Positions 8,526-17,987 of a stretch of DNA of 54,947 nucleotides are shown one piece after another. The DNA comes from Myxococcales bacterium (GTDB lineage Bacteria > Myxococcota_A > UBA9042 > JABWCM01): the NCBI GenBank assembly GCA_013360285.1, contig JABWCM010000008.1, forward strand, positions 1 to 54,947, given 5' to 3'. The translations under genes were made by a program, and so were the position numbers. The notes beneath the pieces were generated by a model. That model did no database searches, was not told the DNA's origin, and saw only the letters and a list, made by a program, of their open reading frames with translations. The stretch's first letter is position 1. Every line of letters begins with the position of its first letter.

Positions 8526-9270
8526 CTTTGGCTTCAACGTGGGCTGTCGGTAAAACCCGTGGAGTTTTGGGCGCCGGCACCCATCAAGCGGAGAGAGAAA
8601 ACACAATCATTACAACTTAATAGACTACTTCGCGCGCTATCTCCACAGCAGGTCGTAATTGGGTGTCACACGAATTGTGGCCCCGTGCACAATGAGTGGG
8701 CACGATGATTCTTGTGGAATGCCCATGGGCAACAGGTGGGCAACCTTGGGCACAAAAGGTTACCCAATCTTCAACCCAACTATATGGAAATCGTGGCACG
8801 GGGCCTAACTCTCTGTTTATACAGATGAAAACGAACCATATCTCAATCAACTCTGTTCTTGGCACCGTTTGTGCAAAGTTACCGACACGCTGCGTTTGTC
8901 CGGACCCCCAGGGGGGCACGGTATTTTCGGAGTCGGCTGACATCCACCGAAGCCTCCTCAACTCCGAGCCGCGCCGAGACGGGGGTCCGGATGAGCCGCT
9001 GTCCACCAACCCCAATCCTATTCATCGCAGGAATCGTTTGTGGTACCCGATGGTTGCACCGCACGGACCGGAGATAAGCCGGCCGGTAACCGTTCCCTGG
9101 GTCCGTTGTGAAAAAATCCGCGAATACGCCGGAACGGCCCCCTCCGCTGTAGACCATTGAACCGTTCACGGGTAACATGCCGCCCTTACGTACTTCGGCA
9201 GTGACCTCGAAAGCTAAAGTACGAAAAAATCATGGACGGCATCCGCAATGATACGTCCTTGTGAGAACAC
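8526..9270. promoter_or_regulatory. Divergent regulatory region between kinase-STAND operon and repeat protein gene
   Basis: This 745-bp stretch shows no convincing gene. On the plus strand, TTGGCACCGTTTGTGCA (8859-8875) is a second sigma54-type promoter with correct GG-N10-GC spacing; the -12 element is GTGC where TTGC is usual. If it serves the gene at 9271, the leader is nearly 400 nt. Between the two divergent sigma54-type sites lie a 12-bp palindrome TGCCCATGGGCA (8720-8731) and an inverted pair CGTGC (8684-8688)/GCACG (8700-8704). The motif GGGCAC recurs near 8699 and 8748. These are candidate enhancer sites for the FHA-sigma54 activator, placed 150-210 bp upstream of either promoter. 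Confidence 0.45.
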
Positions 9271-11901
9271 ATGAGAGCAATGGCGAAATATATTGAACTA
9301 CTTTTAAGGTCCCCCCGACGGTTGCCGGAACGGTTGGTGGCGGTTTGGATCTACGTGGTCATCTTGACGATGAGCGGCTACGCGTGTGGGCCTAGACAGG
9401 CTACGACAGGTGTGCCGGCGGCAACGGTGGACGTACGCAACGTGTGTCCAGAACGAATGGAAGTGTTTGCAAACGGACAACTATTAGGTCGAATTGACTC
9501 AGGGACTTATCAGCGGTTCGGCGGTTTGTTGTCCGGGGCCATTCGACTTGACGCTTACGCGATGCACGGAGACCGTGTGCTGACCGTCCAGCCGGAACTG
9601 ACAGCCGGCGGCACATTTGTGTGGGAGCTCGTCCCCGCCGATGCATCTGTTGCCGTTGCTGCGCCCCGTGGTTTGGGGCGAATCGAAGTGGAAAATAGGT
9701 TGCCACACGATCTGGACATCTCGATTGACAACGAACCTCGGGCTCGGGTATTGGCGGGTGAAACACGGGTGCTGGACTCGATTCCGGAAGGCGACCGCAA
9801 CATTTTGGCGCATTCAAAACTCCGCCATCTGTCGTTTCAACATCGGGGTGTCGTTCCAACAAACGACGTGCTTCGGTGGATTGTGGACGACGATCACTCG
9901 GAATTGACGATTGTGAACAAAAGTTCGGAACCCATGATATTGACTGTGGATCTTGGGAAGTCGGAACGGCTGGAGCCGGGTAAACAGACCACGGTTGGAC
10001 ATCTGTTGGGAACATCGCACACCATCGAGGCGATGGGATTACAAAGTGGACGCAAATACAAAAAAACCGTTGAAATTGCCGCGGACGAAAAACGGACGGT
10101 AGAGTTGGCGGGTTCGGACAGCAGCATTCGTGTGGTGAACGAAACCAATGACAACTTAGTCATTCGGCTGGACGAACTGGACATCGGGCGGGTCGAGCCG
10201 ATGTCCTCTTCGAACTTCACCCAGATATCACAAGGTAACCGTATATTAACCGCGACGGCGGTTCGCAGCGGGCAGCAATTTCAAACTCCGGCCCAGCTTT
10301 TTTCCGAGCAGACGTTCGTCTGGTATGTCAGCGCCAATGCTGCGGCGTTGTGGGTTGCAAACCTGACCGATGAAAATGTTGCCATCTATATGGATGAAGC
10401 CCAACTAACCACGCTGGAACCGGGCGAGTCCCGGTACATATCCCAACTCAACCCAGGTAACCATTTGGTTGAAGCCATTGGCGAACAGAGCCGGATCATT
10501 CAGTCCAAAGAACTAAAGTTGGCGCCGGAGCGAGCCGCGCAATGGACAATTTCCAGCTTGTTGGCGTCGATCGAGTTGCGCAACAATCGTAAAGAAACAT
10601 TGCGGGTATTTGTGGATGCCGACTACCTCGCAGAAATCCCCCCCGGCACAACATTGACAATCGACGGCCTGATTCCGGGTGACCGGCTTTTTGAAGCATG
10701 GGGAAAGACATCGTTCCGCACGACGCGGACTCGGATGTCGCTGACTGAAAACCAACGCGCTGCCTGGGAAATCGTCGAAGGATCCGCGACGGTTAAAGTA
10801 ACTAATTTAACACAGGAAATGTTGGAAATAGACCGCTTTCTGGCCAATGCAGGAGATACCTTAGGGCCAGGAGAAACCGCGCAGTACACCATTGCCACCG
10901 GCGATTGGCGTATCACCCTTTTGGGGATGAAATCCCAACACTCGTTTGTGCGAAGAGTCACCGCCAATGATGGAGACACAGTGGAGTGGAAAGTGGAACC
11001 GTTGATGGGTGATCTCATTGTACACAACCGTCGTTTGGAACCGGTCCGAGTCCACATTGACGATATTGACGTCGGGATTTTGGCGGGTGACTCGTCACAG
11101 ACATTTCACGGGTTGAATCAGGGGCCTCACGAAGTAAGTGCAACGTCTGAATCCGGCTTTGTGAGTCGTGGTAAGCTCAATATCAACGCCGACAAGCCAA
11201 CCAATTGGGAAGTACATCACGAAACCGCAGGACTACAGGTGGTCAACACCACTTACGAGGAGTTGGCGTTGTTTGTAGACGGTCGCCCTTATGGTGTGAT
11301 TGTTCCAGGAGAGAGCCGACTATTTGGGCGAATTCCTGCCGGCACCCACACGGTGTCGTCCTTTGGCAAACGCACAGGTAGACATTATGAAGTCGCAATG
11401 ACCTTTCACGAAGATGAGGTCGCCCGCTGGACGGTTGAAGCCCAACGAACCGTAGCGCGAATCCACAACCGTCGTACTGAAGCCGCAAGAGTGTTCGTTG
11501 ACGGGAAACACATGATCGACGTACTGCCTGGGACAGTAGGCGAAGTGCTTGTGGAAGCTGGGCCAAGACACATCGATATTCATGGCGTGGTTTCTTTGGA
11601 TTCAAAACCGTATGTGCTTACGGTTGCCTCGGATCAATCGTATGACTTTGATTTCACTGAATTGACATCCAAAGTAGTAGTGGAAAATCAAGCCGGAATT
11701 CCGCTGCGAATCCATTTAGATGGTCATCCCGTCGGACATCTTCCACCGAACGAAAAGTTGGAACTGGCTAAGATTTCCGCCGGACGGGTGTTGTTGGAAG
11801 CTACAGCCGAAGGGTTGGACAACCAACGGTGGCAACGCAGGTTGACCCTTCGAAACGGCCACGACGAAGTGTGGACCGTTACGGGTTCCAGAAACGAATG
11901 A
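9271..11901 (+). CDS. Envelope protein with eleven tandem ~74-aa beta repeats
   Basis: An 876-aa protein. A hydrophobic N-terminal segment ending at ...LTMSGYAC (Cys39) suggests export; the lipobox is poor, so lipid attachment is uncertain. The rest, from about residue 50, is eleven consecutive divergent repeats of 72-76 residues. Each follows one plan: a strand like 'xVxNxTxExLxVxVDG', then 'xGxLxPGES', then 'IxxGxHxxxAxG', and finally a closing WxV or FxV. This resembles PEGA-type surface repeats, but I cannot assign it to that family with certainty. No strong ribosome site is visible before the ATG at 9271; a second ATG lies at 9280. It is divergent from the kinase-STAND operon and sits upstream of an OmpA-like gene. 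It is probably a periplasmic or surface stalk or carbohydrate-binding array. Confidence 0.8.
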   Translation: MRAMAKYIELLLRSPRRLPERLVAVWIYVVILTMSGYACGPRQATTGVPAATVDVRNVCPERMEVFANGQLLGRIDSGTYQRFGGLLSGAIRLDAYAMHGDRVLTVQPELTAGGTFVWELVPADASVAVAAPRGLGRIEVENRLPHDLDISIDNEPRARVLAGETRVLDSIPEGDRNILAHSKLRHLSFQHRGVVPTNDVLRWIVDDDHSELTIVNKSSEPMILTVDLGKSERLEPGKQTTVGHLLGTSHTIEAMGLQSGRKYKKTVEIAADEKRTVELAGSDSSIRVVNETNDNLVIRLDELDIGRVEPMSSSNFTQISQGNRILTATAVRSGQQFQTPAQLFSEQTFVWYVSANAAALWVANLTDENVAIYMDEAQLTTLEPGESRYISQLNPGNHLVEAIGEQSRIIQSKELKLAPERAAQWTISSLLASIELRNNRKETLRVFVDADYLAEIPPGTTLTIDGLIPGDRLFEAWGKTSFRTTRTRMSLTENQRAAWEIVEGSATVKVTNLTQEMLEIDRFLANAGDTLGPGETAQYTIATGDWRITLLGMKSQHSFVRRVTANDGDTVEWKVEPLMGDLIVHNRRLEPVRVHIDDIDVGILAGDSSQTFHGLNQGPHEVSATSESGFVSRGKLNINADKPTNWEVHHETAGLQVVNTTYEELALFVDGRPYGVIVPGESRLFGRIPAGTHTVSSFGKRTGRHYEVAMTFHEDEVARWTVEAQRTVARIHNRRTEAARVFVDGKHMIDVLPGTVGEVLVEAGPRHIDIHGVVSLDSKPYVLTVASDQSYDFDFTELTSKVVVENQAGIPLRIHLDGHPVGHLPPNEKLELAKISAGRVLLEATAEGLDNQRWQRRLTLRNGHDEVWTVTGSRNE

Positions 11902-12170
11902 ATCGAAATGTGTGACAGTCAGCCGTAACAGTTACACTTTATGTAACACCCCAACCACACACACTTGTCCGGCAATTTCTACCTCTTACGGTCTCAACCA
12001 AGTGGAATGTCACAATGGATGCCACACATCGGTTATGAAACGAGTGTCTCATTTCACAGAACGCCGACGCCGCATTTGAACCATTCGATCCCGCATAATT
12101 CGTAACCGCCAGCAAATACACGTAAAATCCTCAGGTTCCTACATCGCACTAGCCGAAAAACTCAACCGTG

Positions 12171-12187
12171 TTGGCAACCGTGTTGCT
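12171..12187 (+). promoter_or_regulatory. Sigma54-type promoter 1 upstream of OmpA-like gene
   Basis: Reads TTGGCAACCGTGTTGCT, with exact GG-N10-GC spacing and a full TTGC at -12. It is the first of two tandem sigma54-type sites about 90 bp before the ATG at 12276, within the 374-bp noncoding gap after the repeat protein (11902-12275). The rest of that gap shows no gene. Confidence 0.55.
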
Positions 12188-12188
12188 G

Positions 12189-12204
12189 CGGCACGAATTT
12201 TGCT
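12189..12204 (+). promoter_or_regulatory. Sigma54-type promoter 2 upstream of OmpA-like gene
   Basis: Reads CGGCACGAATTTTGCT, which matches GGCACG-N4-TTGC with exact 10-nt spacing. It starts 17 nt after the GG of the first site. Transcription would start near 12216, giving a ~60-nt leader. This is the best sigma54 match in the window. Confidence 0.65.
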
Positions 12205-12275
12205 TAGCGTGACAGTGAAAGGCGGCGCATTGGCGCTTAAGTGAGCTGAATGAGAACAAATATGAGGTAAATATT

Positions 12276-12842
12276 ATGAAAACTTACAATCACACACCAA
12301 CAGATAACAACAGAACCCGCCTGGCATGGGTATATGCTCTTGCAGCAATATTCTTATCGCTACCAACAGCCGCGATCGCGGAAACTCCGCCGGTTTATTT
12401 CGACAAAGGAGGCGTAGTGTTAGATGCCCAGGCTCGGGTTACGCTTGATCGAATTGCCGACACGCTCAAACAAGCTCCTGAAATCGCGGTGATTCTGATC
12501 GCAGGTCACAGCGACGCAACAGGAAGTTACAAAGCCAAATTGCGTACGAGTGAGCGGCGCGCTTACGCGGTTCGTTCCTATCTGATGTCGAAAGGTGTAT
12601 CCAGCGACCGAATGTTGGCGATGGGTTTTGGCGACAACAACCCCATTGGCGATGACTCCACGGCTCAGGGCAGAGCGCAAAACCGACGGACGGAGTTTGT
12701 GGTGTTGACCGCTGCCAACCCCCAAATGAGGCTCGCGTCGAAAGCGAACCTAGTGGATGTCACAACCGTGTTTGAATCACCGGCACCAACCGAGCCAAGT
12801 ATTCCGGGTGGTCCCGCACTTACCGAGCCGCCGGCCCGATGA
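12276..12842 (+). CDS. OmpA-family peptidoglycan-binding protein
   Basis: A 188-aa exported protein. Residues 1-36 form a signal peptide (hydrophobic WVYALAAIFLSLPTAAIA, cleaved after AIA). Residues ~42-145 are an OmpA C-terminal domain: VYFDKGG start, IAGHSDATGS, and the closing GRAQNRRTEFVV, which contains the Asp and Arg residues that bind diaminopimelate. A ~40-residue Pro-rich tail follows. There is no beta-barrel, so this is a soluble periplasmic anchor. It lies downstream of the eleven-repeat protein behind two sigma54-type promoters, so it may be an envelope partner made under the same conditions (inference). Confidence 0.9.
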   Translation: MKTYNHTPTDNNRTRLAWVYALAAIFLSLPTAAIAETPPVYFDKGGVVLDAQARVTLDRIADTLKQAPEIAVILIAGHSDATGSYKAKLRTSERRAYAVRSYLMSKGVSSDRMLAMGFGDNNPIGDDSTAQGRAQNRRTEFVVLTAANPQMRLASKANLVDVTTVFESPAPTEPSIPGGPALTEPPAR

Positions 12843-12987
12843 TGCCCATTACATGTTAAGTTACCGTATTGAGCCCGCGATCGATTGCAAACACGGACAA
12901 ACTGAAATAACTTAGGCGTATCAATGGCGAACCCCGAGAGATTATCGGGATTCCGTTTCGGCCACAGCGCCCAAGTCAGGGAAATCC

Positions 12988-15093
12988 ATGTCCAACTCTT
13001 CTGTCGAAACCCTCGCCGCGTTGTACGGACTCACCACAAGTTATACGGACGCCGCGAACAAACCCCAAACCTGCTCCGAAGAAGCCATCATCGCCGTGCT
13101 GCGTATTCTTGGCGTCGACGTCCTGACCTCAGACGACGTCGAACGTCAACTGGAAACTCGCCGTGCCGAACTGTGGCGGCCCGGATTGGCTGACGTAACC
13201 ACATTGTGGGCCGATGAGCGTAACGTTTGCTTTCTTCAAGGTCCTGCAAGTAGGTTCAAGGGTGTAATCACCGCTCACGCTGGATTTGAAAATGGCGAAA
13301 CAAAGTCTTTTCCTATACGCATCGACGACTGCCGGGTAGTGGCCACTATAGGTACAGGCAAATCCAAACAGGTGCGTTTGGAAGTTCCGTTGTTTTCCGA
13401 GTTTCCGATCGGCTACCACACCTTGCACATGGAAGTCGGCAGTTCCATGTACACTTCGTTTGTCATCTCCGCACCGGCGAAAGGGATTTCCCCACAAACC
13501 AGATGGCCAAACGGCCCTCCAGTTGGCGCTTTTCTGCCGCTCTATTCACTTTTTTCGTCCAGAGGAATCGGGTTGGGTACCCTGGCTGATCTGGAAAAAA
13601 TTGTCCGCTGGGCGGGTGAGTTGGACCTTGGCTTTTTTGCGACTCTTCCGTTGTTGTCAACTTTTCTCACCGAACCGTTTGAACCGTCTCCCTATGCTCC
13701 CGCATCCCGCTTGTTTTGGAATGAACTCTATGCCGACGTCCGTAACGAAGAGTTGTTCCAGCCACTATCGGGTGTTTCCGCCTCCGACATCGATGCGGCA
13801 ACGGCCGATGCGTACTGCACCCCCTTTGTGGATTACCCAAAGCAACACAAACTGCAATTTTCGGCGTTGAAATCCGCTTCGAAGACGTTTTTCGTAGGCA
13901 ATGAGCCCAATTCCGATGCATTTCAGGCTTTTCTTGCTTCCTATCCAGACGTGTACGACTATGCGACATTTCGTGCCCGCACCGACATAACGGGCCGCCC
14001 ATGGCCGTCCTGGTCAACGGACGCGGACTTCGACGTGTCCGACGCGAAGAGCCCGTCAACAGAACTGGAAAACGCGTACGTGTTGGGTCAGTACCTATGC
14101 CATCGCCAACTGACTCGTATCGGCAACATCAAGAAAACCGGACTATACCTTGACCTTCCAGTCGGCGTGCACCCCGATAGTTACGACATCTGGAAACATC
14201 GCGATTTGTTTGCCGTCGGAGCAGCAGCGGGTGCTCCCCCAGACCCGTTGTTTTCCAAGGGGCAAAACTGGGGATTTCCCCCGATGCATCCAACTAACTT
14301 AAAGAAAGACAACTATGGTTATTTTCGCGCAATGGTCCAACGACCAATGAAGTATGCAGCGATGGTCCGTTTGGACCACGTGATGTCGTTGCATCGTATG
14401 TACTGGGTACCAGAAGGCTTCAAAGCCACCGACGGTGTCTACGTACAGTACCCAGCTCAGCACTTGGCGGCGATTCTCTGTATCGAATCGGCACGAACAG
14501 GCTGTGTGGTCGCCGGCGAGGACTTGGGAACAGTTCCTGAACTTGTTCGCGACATCATGAGCGCCCGTGGTATTTTAAGGCTATATGTTGGTCAGTTTAG
14601 CGTGTCTCCTGATCCGAATATCGGACTTGTTCCGCCGTCGCCTCAGACCATTGCGTGTTTGAATACCCATGATATGCCGACTTTTGCATCGTTTTGGCGT
14701 GAAACGGACCTGGATGATCAAGTAGATCTGGGACTATTGGACGAAACCGAAGAACGACACGAACGATTACGCCGAAAAACAATACGGAAATCATTGTTGT
14801 TACATCTACAAAAACGGGGCGTATTACCCGACGAACCGGTGCTTGAAGACGTGTTGTCCGGCCTTCTGACTCGGCTGTCGGAATCACCTGCAGCATGTGC
14901 GGTCATCAATCTTGAGGATTTGTGGTTGGAACTGCTCCCCCAAAACACACCCGGCACATGGAAAGAACGTCCGAACTGGCGGCGGAGGGCGCGTTACAGT
15001 TTGGAAAACATCCTCGGCAATAGCCGGATAACCCAACTGCTGAAGCAATTGGCATCCAACCGCCCCAAAAATTGGAATCCAAACACACCTTGA
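12988..15093 (+). CDS. malQ: 4-alpha-glucanotransferase (amylomaltase, GH77)
   Basis: A 701-aa cytoplasmic enzyme that transfers alpha-1,4-glucan segments between maltodextrins during glycogen or maltose breakdown. The N-terminal ~170 residues are the helical and beta extension seen in long MalQ proteins. The GH77 barrel follows: GAFLPLYSLFS (~180), GAPPDPLFSKGQNWGFPP (416-432), nucleophile Asp463 in RLDHVMSLHR, acid/base Glu511 in GEDLGTVP, and Asp562 in NTHDMPT. AGGGAAA precedes the ATG at 12988. No other glycogen gene is near, and the 163-bp gap to the TetR gene argues against an operon. Confidence 0.95.
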   Translation: MSNSSVETLAALYGLTTSYTDAANKPQTCSEEAIIAVLRILGVDVLTSDDVERQLETRRAELWRPGLADVTTLWADERNVCFLQGPASRFKGVITAHAGFENGETKSFPIRIDDCRVVATIGTGKSKQVRLEVPLFSEFPIGYHTLHMEVGSSMYTSFVISAPAKGISPQTRWPNGPPVGAFLPLYSLFSSRGIGLGTLADLEKIVRWAGELDLGFFATLPLLSTFLTEPFEPSPYAPASRLFWNELYADVRNEELFQPLSGVSASDIDAATADAYCTPFVDYPKQHKLQFSALKSASKTFFVGNEPNSDAFQAFLASYPDVYDYATFRARTDITGRPWPSWSTDADFDVSDAKSPSTELENAYVLGQYLCHRQLTRIGNIKKTGLYLDLPVGVHPDSYDIWKHRDLFAVGAAAGAPPDPLFSKGQNWGFPPMHPTNLKKDNYGYFRAMVQRPMKYAAMVRLDHVMSLHRMYWVPEGFKATDGVYVQYPAQHLAAILCIESARTGCVVAGEDLGTVPELVRDIMSARGILRLYVGQFSVSPDPNIGLVPPSPQTIACLNTHDMPTFASFWRETDLDDQVDLGLLDETEERHERLRRKTIRKSLLLHLQKRGVLPDEPVLEDVLSGLLTRLSESPAACAVINLEDLWLELLPQNTPGTWKERPNWRRRARYSLENILGNSRITQLLKQLASNRPKNWNPNTP

Positions 15094-15256
15094 TGGCATT
15101 GCAATCAGGTACGCGGTTCACTTATTGTTGCTCTACAGGGGAAAATAACCGACCAACGCACTCAATTCACCGAGTGGGTGTATACGACAAAGAAAAACCC
15201 AAGTTGGATGGGTTCACGTTGTACCGAAATCGTCCCCCAACATATCGTTGAGTACC

Positions 15257-15958
15257 ATGAGAGACGAACTTGACCCCAAAGCCATCCCCAGCGACCAAAC
15301 CAAAACACTCCACTTAGGTTCCCGAGGTTTGGGGGTGAGCTGGATTCGCAGACCCCCACAACAGGAACGCAGCGCCGACACCTTACACCGGCTCCTGTGT
15401 GCCTCGGAAGACCTACTGCAAACCCGCAGGTTTGAAGATATCACAATCATGGATATCGTCGAACGAGCCCAATCATCGGTAGGCGCGTTTTATGCGCGGT
15501 TTCGTTCAAAAGAGAATCTTTTATTTGAACTACAACGCCGACTCTACCTGGACCTGGTTGCATCACTGGAATCGGCAGTAAATTCGGAACCTTGGGTCAG
15601 CGCAAATCTTGATGAACAAATCGAAGCTACAATTCGTTTCGGTGTTTCTTCCTATCGAGAACGCCGGGGATTGTTTCGGGCCATTATCGTCGGTACCTAC
15701 CATGTACCGGAAATTCGCGACCGAGCCGTCGAATACAACAAATGTGTTATGGATATTGTGGCAAACGCCTGGCTCAAAAGCGCGTCGATTCGTCACCCAG
15801 AACCGGAACAGGCTGCCAGGATCTGTGTGTTGATTGCGGTATCTATGTTGAGAGAATGGATCATTTTTGGTGAGGTCTGGTCTGACACAATGACGATTTC
15901 CGATGAACAATTCGGCTGCGAAGTGGTACGCGCATGCAGACGTTACCTTGGTGGATGA
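15257..15958 (+). CDS. TetR-family transcriptional regulator
   Basis: A 233-aa regulator. After a ~35-residue N-terminal extension comes the TetR helix-turn-helix (~40-90; RFEDITIMDIVERAQ, then GAFYARFRSKENLL). A helical ligand-binding C-terminal region follows. I chose the ATG at 15257; a TTG lies 9 nt upstream in frame. Upstream are two inverted repeats, CACTC-N8-GAGTG near 15158-15175 and AACCCA-N7-TGGGTT near 15197-15215, either of which could be its operator. The target genes are not evident. The 213-bp gap that follows (15959-16171) contains nothing I can name. Confidence 0.88.
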   Translation: MRDELDPKAIPSDQTKTLHLGSRGLGVSWIRRPPQQERSADTLHRLLCASEDLLQTRRFEDITIMDIVERAQSSVGAFYARFRSKENLLFELQRRLYLDLVASLESAVNSEPWVSANLDEQIEATIRFGVSSYRERRGLFRAIIVGTYHVPEIRDRAVEYNKCVMDIVANAWLKSASIRHPEPEQAARICVLIAVSMLREWIIFGEVWSDTMTISDEQFGCEVVRACRRYLGG

Positions 15959-16171
15959 TTTCTTCGAACGTTTTCACAATGTCCCTCCTTGTGGAATATC
16001 CCCGATGTTCCTCAGCGGGACCGCTACCGTTCTGTTAAAAGTCGCTGCTTGCAAACGATCTCTCATTGATGGAACACCCTCTCAAAAGGGGACAACTTAC
16101 GCTTGATTGAAACCCCGTTATCGGCCCGCTGTACATAGCGGTGACAATGATTTCACCAATCACTATAGTTG

Positions 16172-17197
16172 TTACGCCGCTGCCTCTTCTTGGCGTATCA
16201 GCGGAGTTTGTTCCGCCGTTACCTCCGGCGTGAGTTCCACTGATTGGACATGGCTGCCATGCAGCATAACTCGTAACGCAGCTTGCACCCGATCCTGAAA
16301 CGGTCGGTGGGTTCCGAACGTCGGTAAAGTTAATTCACTTAACGCGTCTGCGTATCGGGACAGGATGTTCATCGGAATATCGGACGAAACCACTGATTTT
16401 TCAAACAACATTTCCAGCGCTTTCATCTGCTTACCCTGGCCCAATTCCAGCATCTCTCGAGGGTCAACTCCCAGGACCAACAAATCCCTGGAAAGGCCGT
16501 AGTTGCTCCATATTTCGTATGTGATTAATCTAAACTGAAACCCCCACAAACTTAGTCGCTGCGAAACCGACATCTGCGACAGCATCGCCGGTAAATACTG
16601 AACTCCGAGCGCAACATGTCTCGCCTCATCCCGCTCGTAATACGGAAGCAGATGAGATAACACGGGCTCCACATCCAGTTTTTTGACGACGTGGAACAGG
16701 GTTAACGCGATGGGCTCGATCATCAACTGCATTCCCAGCAGTTTTTTTGCAAGGTGATCGGCATTCATCACCGCCTCCAACAAAGCTTGGGCTCCACGGT
16801 CCATTTTTTTTGGTAGGGCATCCAATGCTTCCAGATAATCATGCATGACATAGAAGTGGCGAGCTTCGTCAAATGCCTGGCTTGTGGCCGCCATTTTCGC
16901 CTCAAGCGGCTCCAACTCGTCTGCCAATTCGGCGCTGATACGCCACGCAGCCAATTCTCCCCACATGATGATCGAAAAAACCCTACCCAACGCCTCCTTT
17001 TCCCGTGGCGCAAGCGTCGGTTTGCCGTGCTGTTCAATAAGTGACTGCAGCACTTCTTTGCCATCCCAAGCCAATTGATGGCCCTTGTGGTAGATGCGCT
17101 CAAGAACTCGCGCGTTTTTGGCTGCTAGACCGTAATCTTCCAGCCGGAACATTCCGTAGGGCACGGTTCGGTATCCACGGGTTCTAAATGGCAGCAT
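16172..17197 (-). CDS. Ferritin-like di-iron protein
   Basis: A 341-aa helical soluble protein with the residues of a di-iron four-helix bundle: Glu in MWGELAAW (~95), DEARHFYVMHDY (~130), Glu in LMIEPIAL (~180), and DEARHVALG (~215). Two DExRH motifs with matching Glu residues are typical of the ferritin-like superfamily (R2-, AurF- and fatty-acid-desaturase-like oxygenases). The substrate is not evident. Its first 14 nt overlap the end of the TetR gene at 17184, so the two are translationally coupled and the TetR protein probably controls it. It may be a lipid or metabolite oxygenase induced by a small molecule (inference). Confidence 0.8.
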   Translation of the reverse strand: MLPFRTRGYRTVPYGMFRLEDYGLAAKNARVLERIYHKGHQLAWDGKEVLQSLIEQHGKPTLAPREKEALGRVFSIIMWGELAAWRISAELADELEPLEAKMAATSQAFDEARHFYVMHDYLEALDALPKKMDRGAQALLEAVMNADHLAKKLLGMQLMIEPIALTLFHVVKKLDVEPVLSHLLPYYERDEARHVALGVQYLPAMLSQMSVSQRLSLWGFQFRLITYEIWSNYGLSRDLLVLGVDPREMLELGQGKQMKALEMLFEKSVVSSDIPMNILSRYADALSELTLPTFGTHRPFQDRVQAALRVMLHGSHVQSVELTPEVTAEQTPLIRQEEAAA

Positions 17198-17861
17198 GAT
17201 TGTCCCTCACATCGTCTTTGTTGGAAGTCTGGGCAACAAACGTATGAAACAGCAGTGTCTCAAAGTCGGAAAACGTCTCCCGCACAATTTTTCGCGCCTC
17301 GTCTCCGGTTGCAATCGATAACTCAGCTATCACTCCGTGAAACAGCAAACGTAACAGGCGCGCAAGCCGATCCGGAGAAACTTGAAGTTGGCCAACCGCC
17401 GGTCCCAACACAGCGTTGATTCCGATCACGACCAACTCGTCCACATCGTGATGGAACGTATGGATTCGTTCTGCCAGCGACGGATTTGAGCGCATTACGT
17501 GCCGCAAATCCAACAACACACCCAAAGACTCACTTTCTCGTTCCAAAAACTGCAATACTTCGTCCAACGCCAATCGCAATTGGTCCCATGACCCTTGCGC
17601 ACCGGCCGACAGACGCCGCACCTGATCCAACAACTGCCGCACGAGCATCAGTTGTACATCCAACAACAAATGTTCTTTGGACGCAAAATGGTAATGCAAC
17701 AACGATTTGCTGACCCGAGCCTCCGATGCGATGTCCTGCATCGATGTACCAAAAAAGCCCGATCGGCCAAAACATGTAGCCGCGGCGGTCAGAATGCGGG
17801 TGACCGTTTGTGACGGACCTGTATTCAATACGTCCGATGACTGGGCCGTGTCGTGGAGCAC
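17184..17861 (-). CDS. TetR-family regulator coupled to ferritin-like gene
   Basis: A 225-aa protein with a standard TetR N-terminal helix-turn-helix (~20-75; FFGTSMQDIASEARVSKSL, then YHFASKEHLL) and a helical ligand-binding domain. The start is GTG at 17861, with AAAGGTAGG placed 6 nt upstream. A perfect 24-bp palindrome lies 45 bp upstream (17907-17930), the position expected for an autoregulatory operator. It overlaps the ferritin-like gene by 14 nt. The DNA-binding call is firm; the effector is unknown. Confidence 0.92.
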   Translation of the reverse strand: MLHDTAQSSDVLNTGPSQTVTRILTAAATCFGRSGFFGTSMQDIASEARVSKSLLHYHFASKEHLLLDVQLMLVRQLLDQVRRLSAGAQGSWDQLRLALDEVLQFLERESESLGVLLDLRHVMRSNPSLAERIHTFHHDVDELVVIGINAVLGPAVGQLQVSPDRLARLLRLLFHGVIAELSIATGDEARKIVRETFSDFETLLFHTFVAQTSNKDDVRDNHAAI

Positions 17862-17906
17862 AACGAACCTACCTTTTTAATGGGCAACGTTACGAAGCAA
17901 AAAAAA

Positions 17907-17930
17907 GTTGGACTGACCGGTCAGTCCAAC
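17907..17930. promoter_or_regulatory. Perfect 24-bp palindromic TetR operator
   Basis: The left half is GTTGGACTGACC and the right half is its exact complement, with no mismatch or spacer. It sits between the TolC gene's 3' end (17988) and the GTG start of the TetR gene (17861), so it can only serve the TetR/ferritin-like pair. The central GACCGGTC resembles known TetR-family operators such as those of FadR/QacR-like proteins. Confidence 0.75.
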
Positions 17931-17987
17931 AGCACACTGCACCAACCTATCGCGATTGTAAAGACAAAAAACAACTCGTTGTGTATA

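Noticed and set aside
8790-8815. Second sigma54-like TGGCACG near 8794
   Set aside because: No GC at the required -12 spacing.
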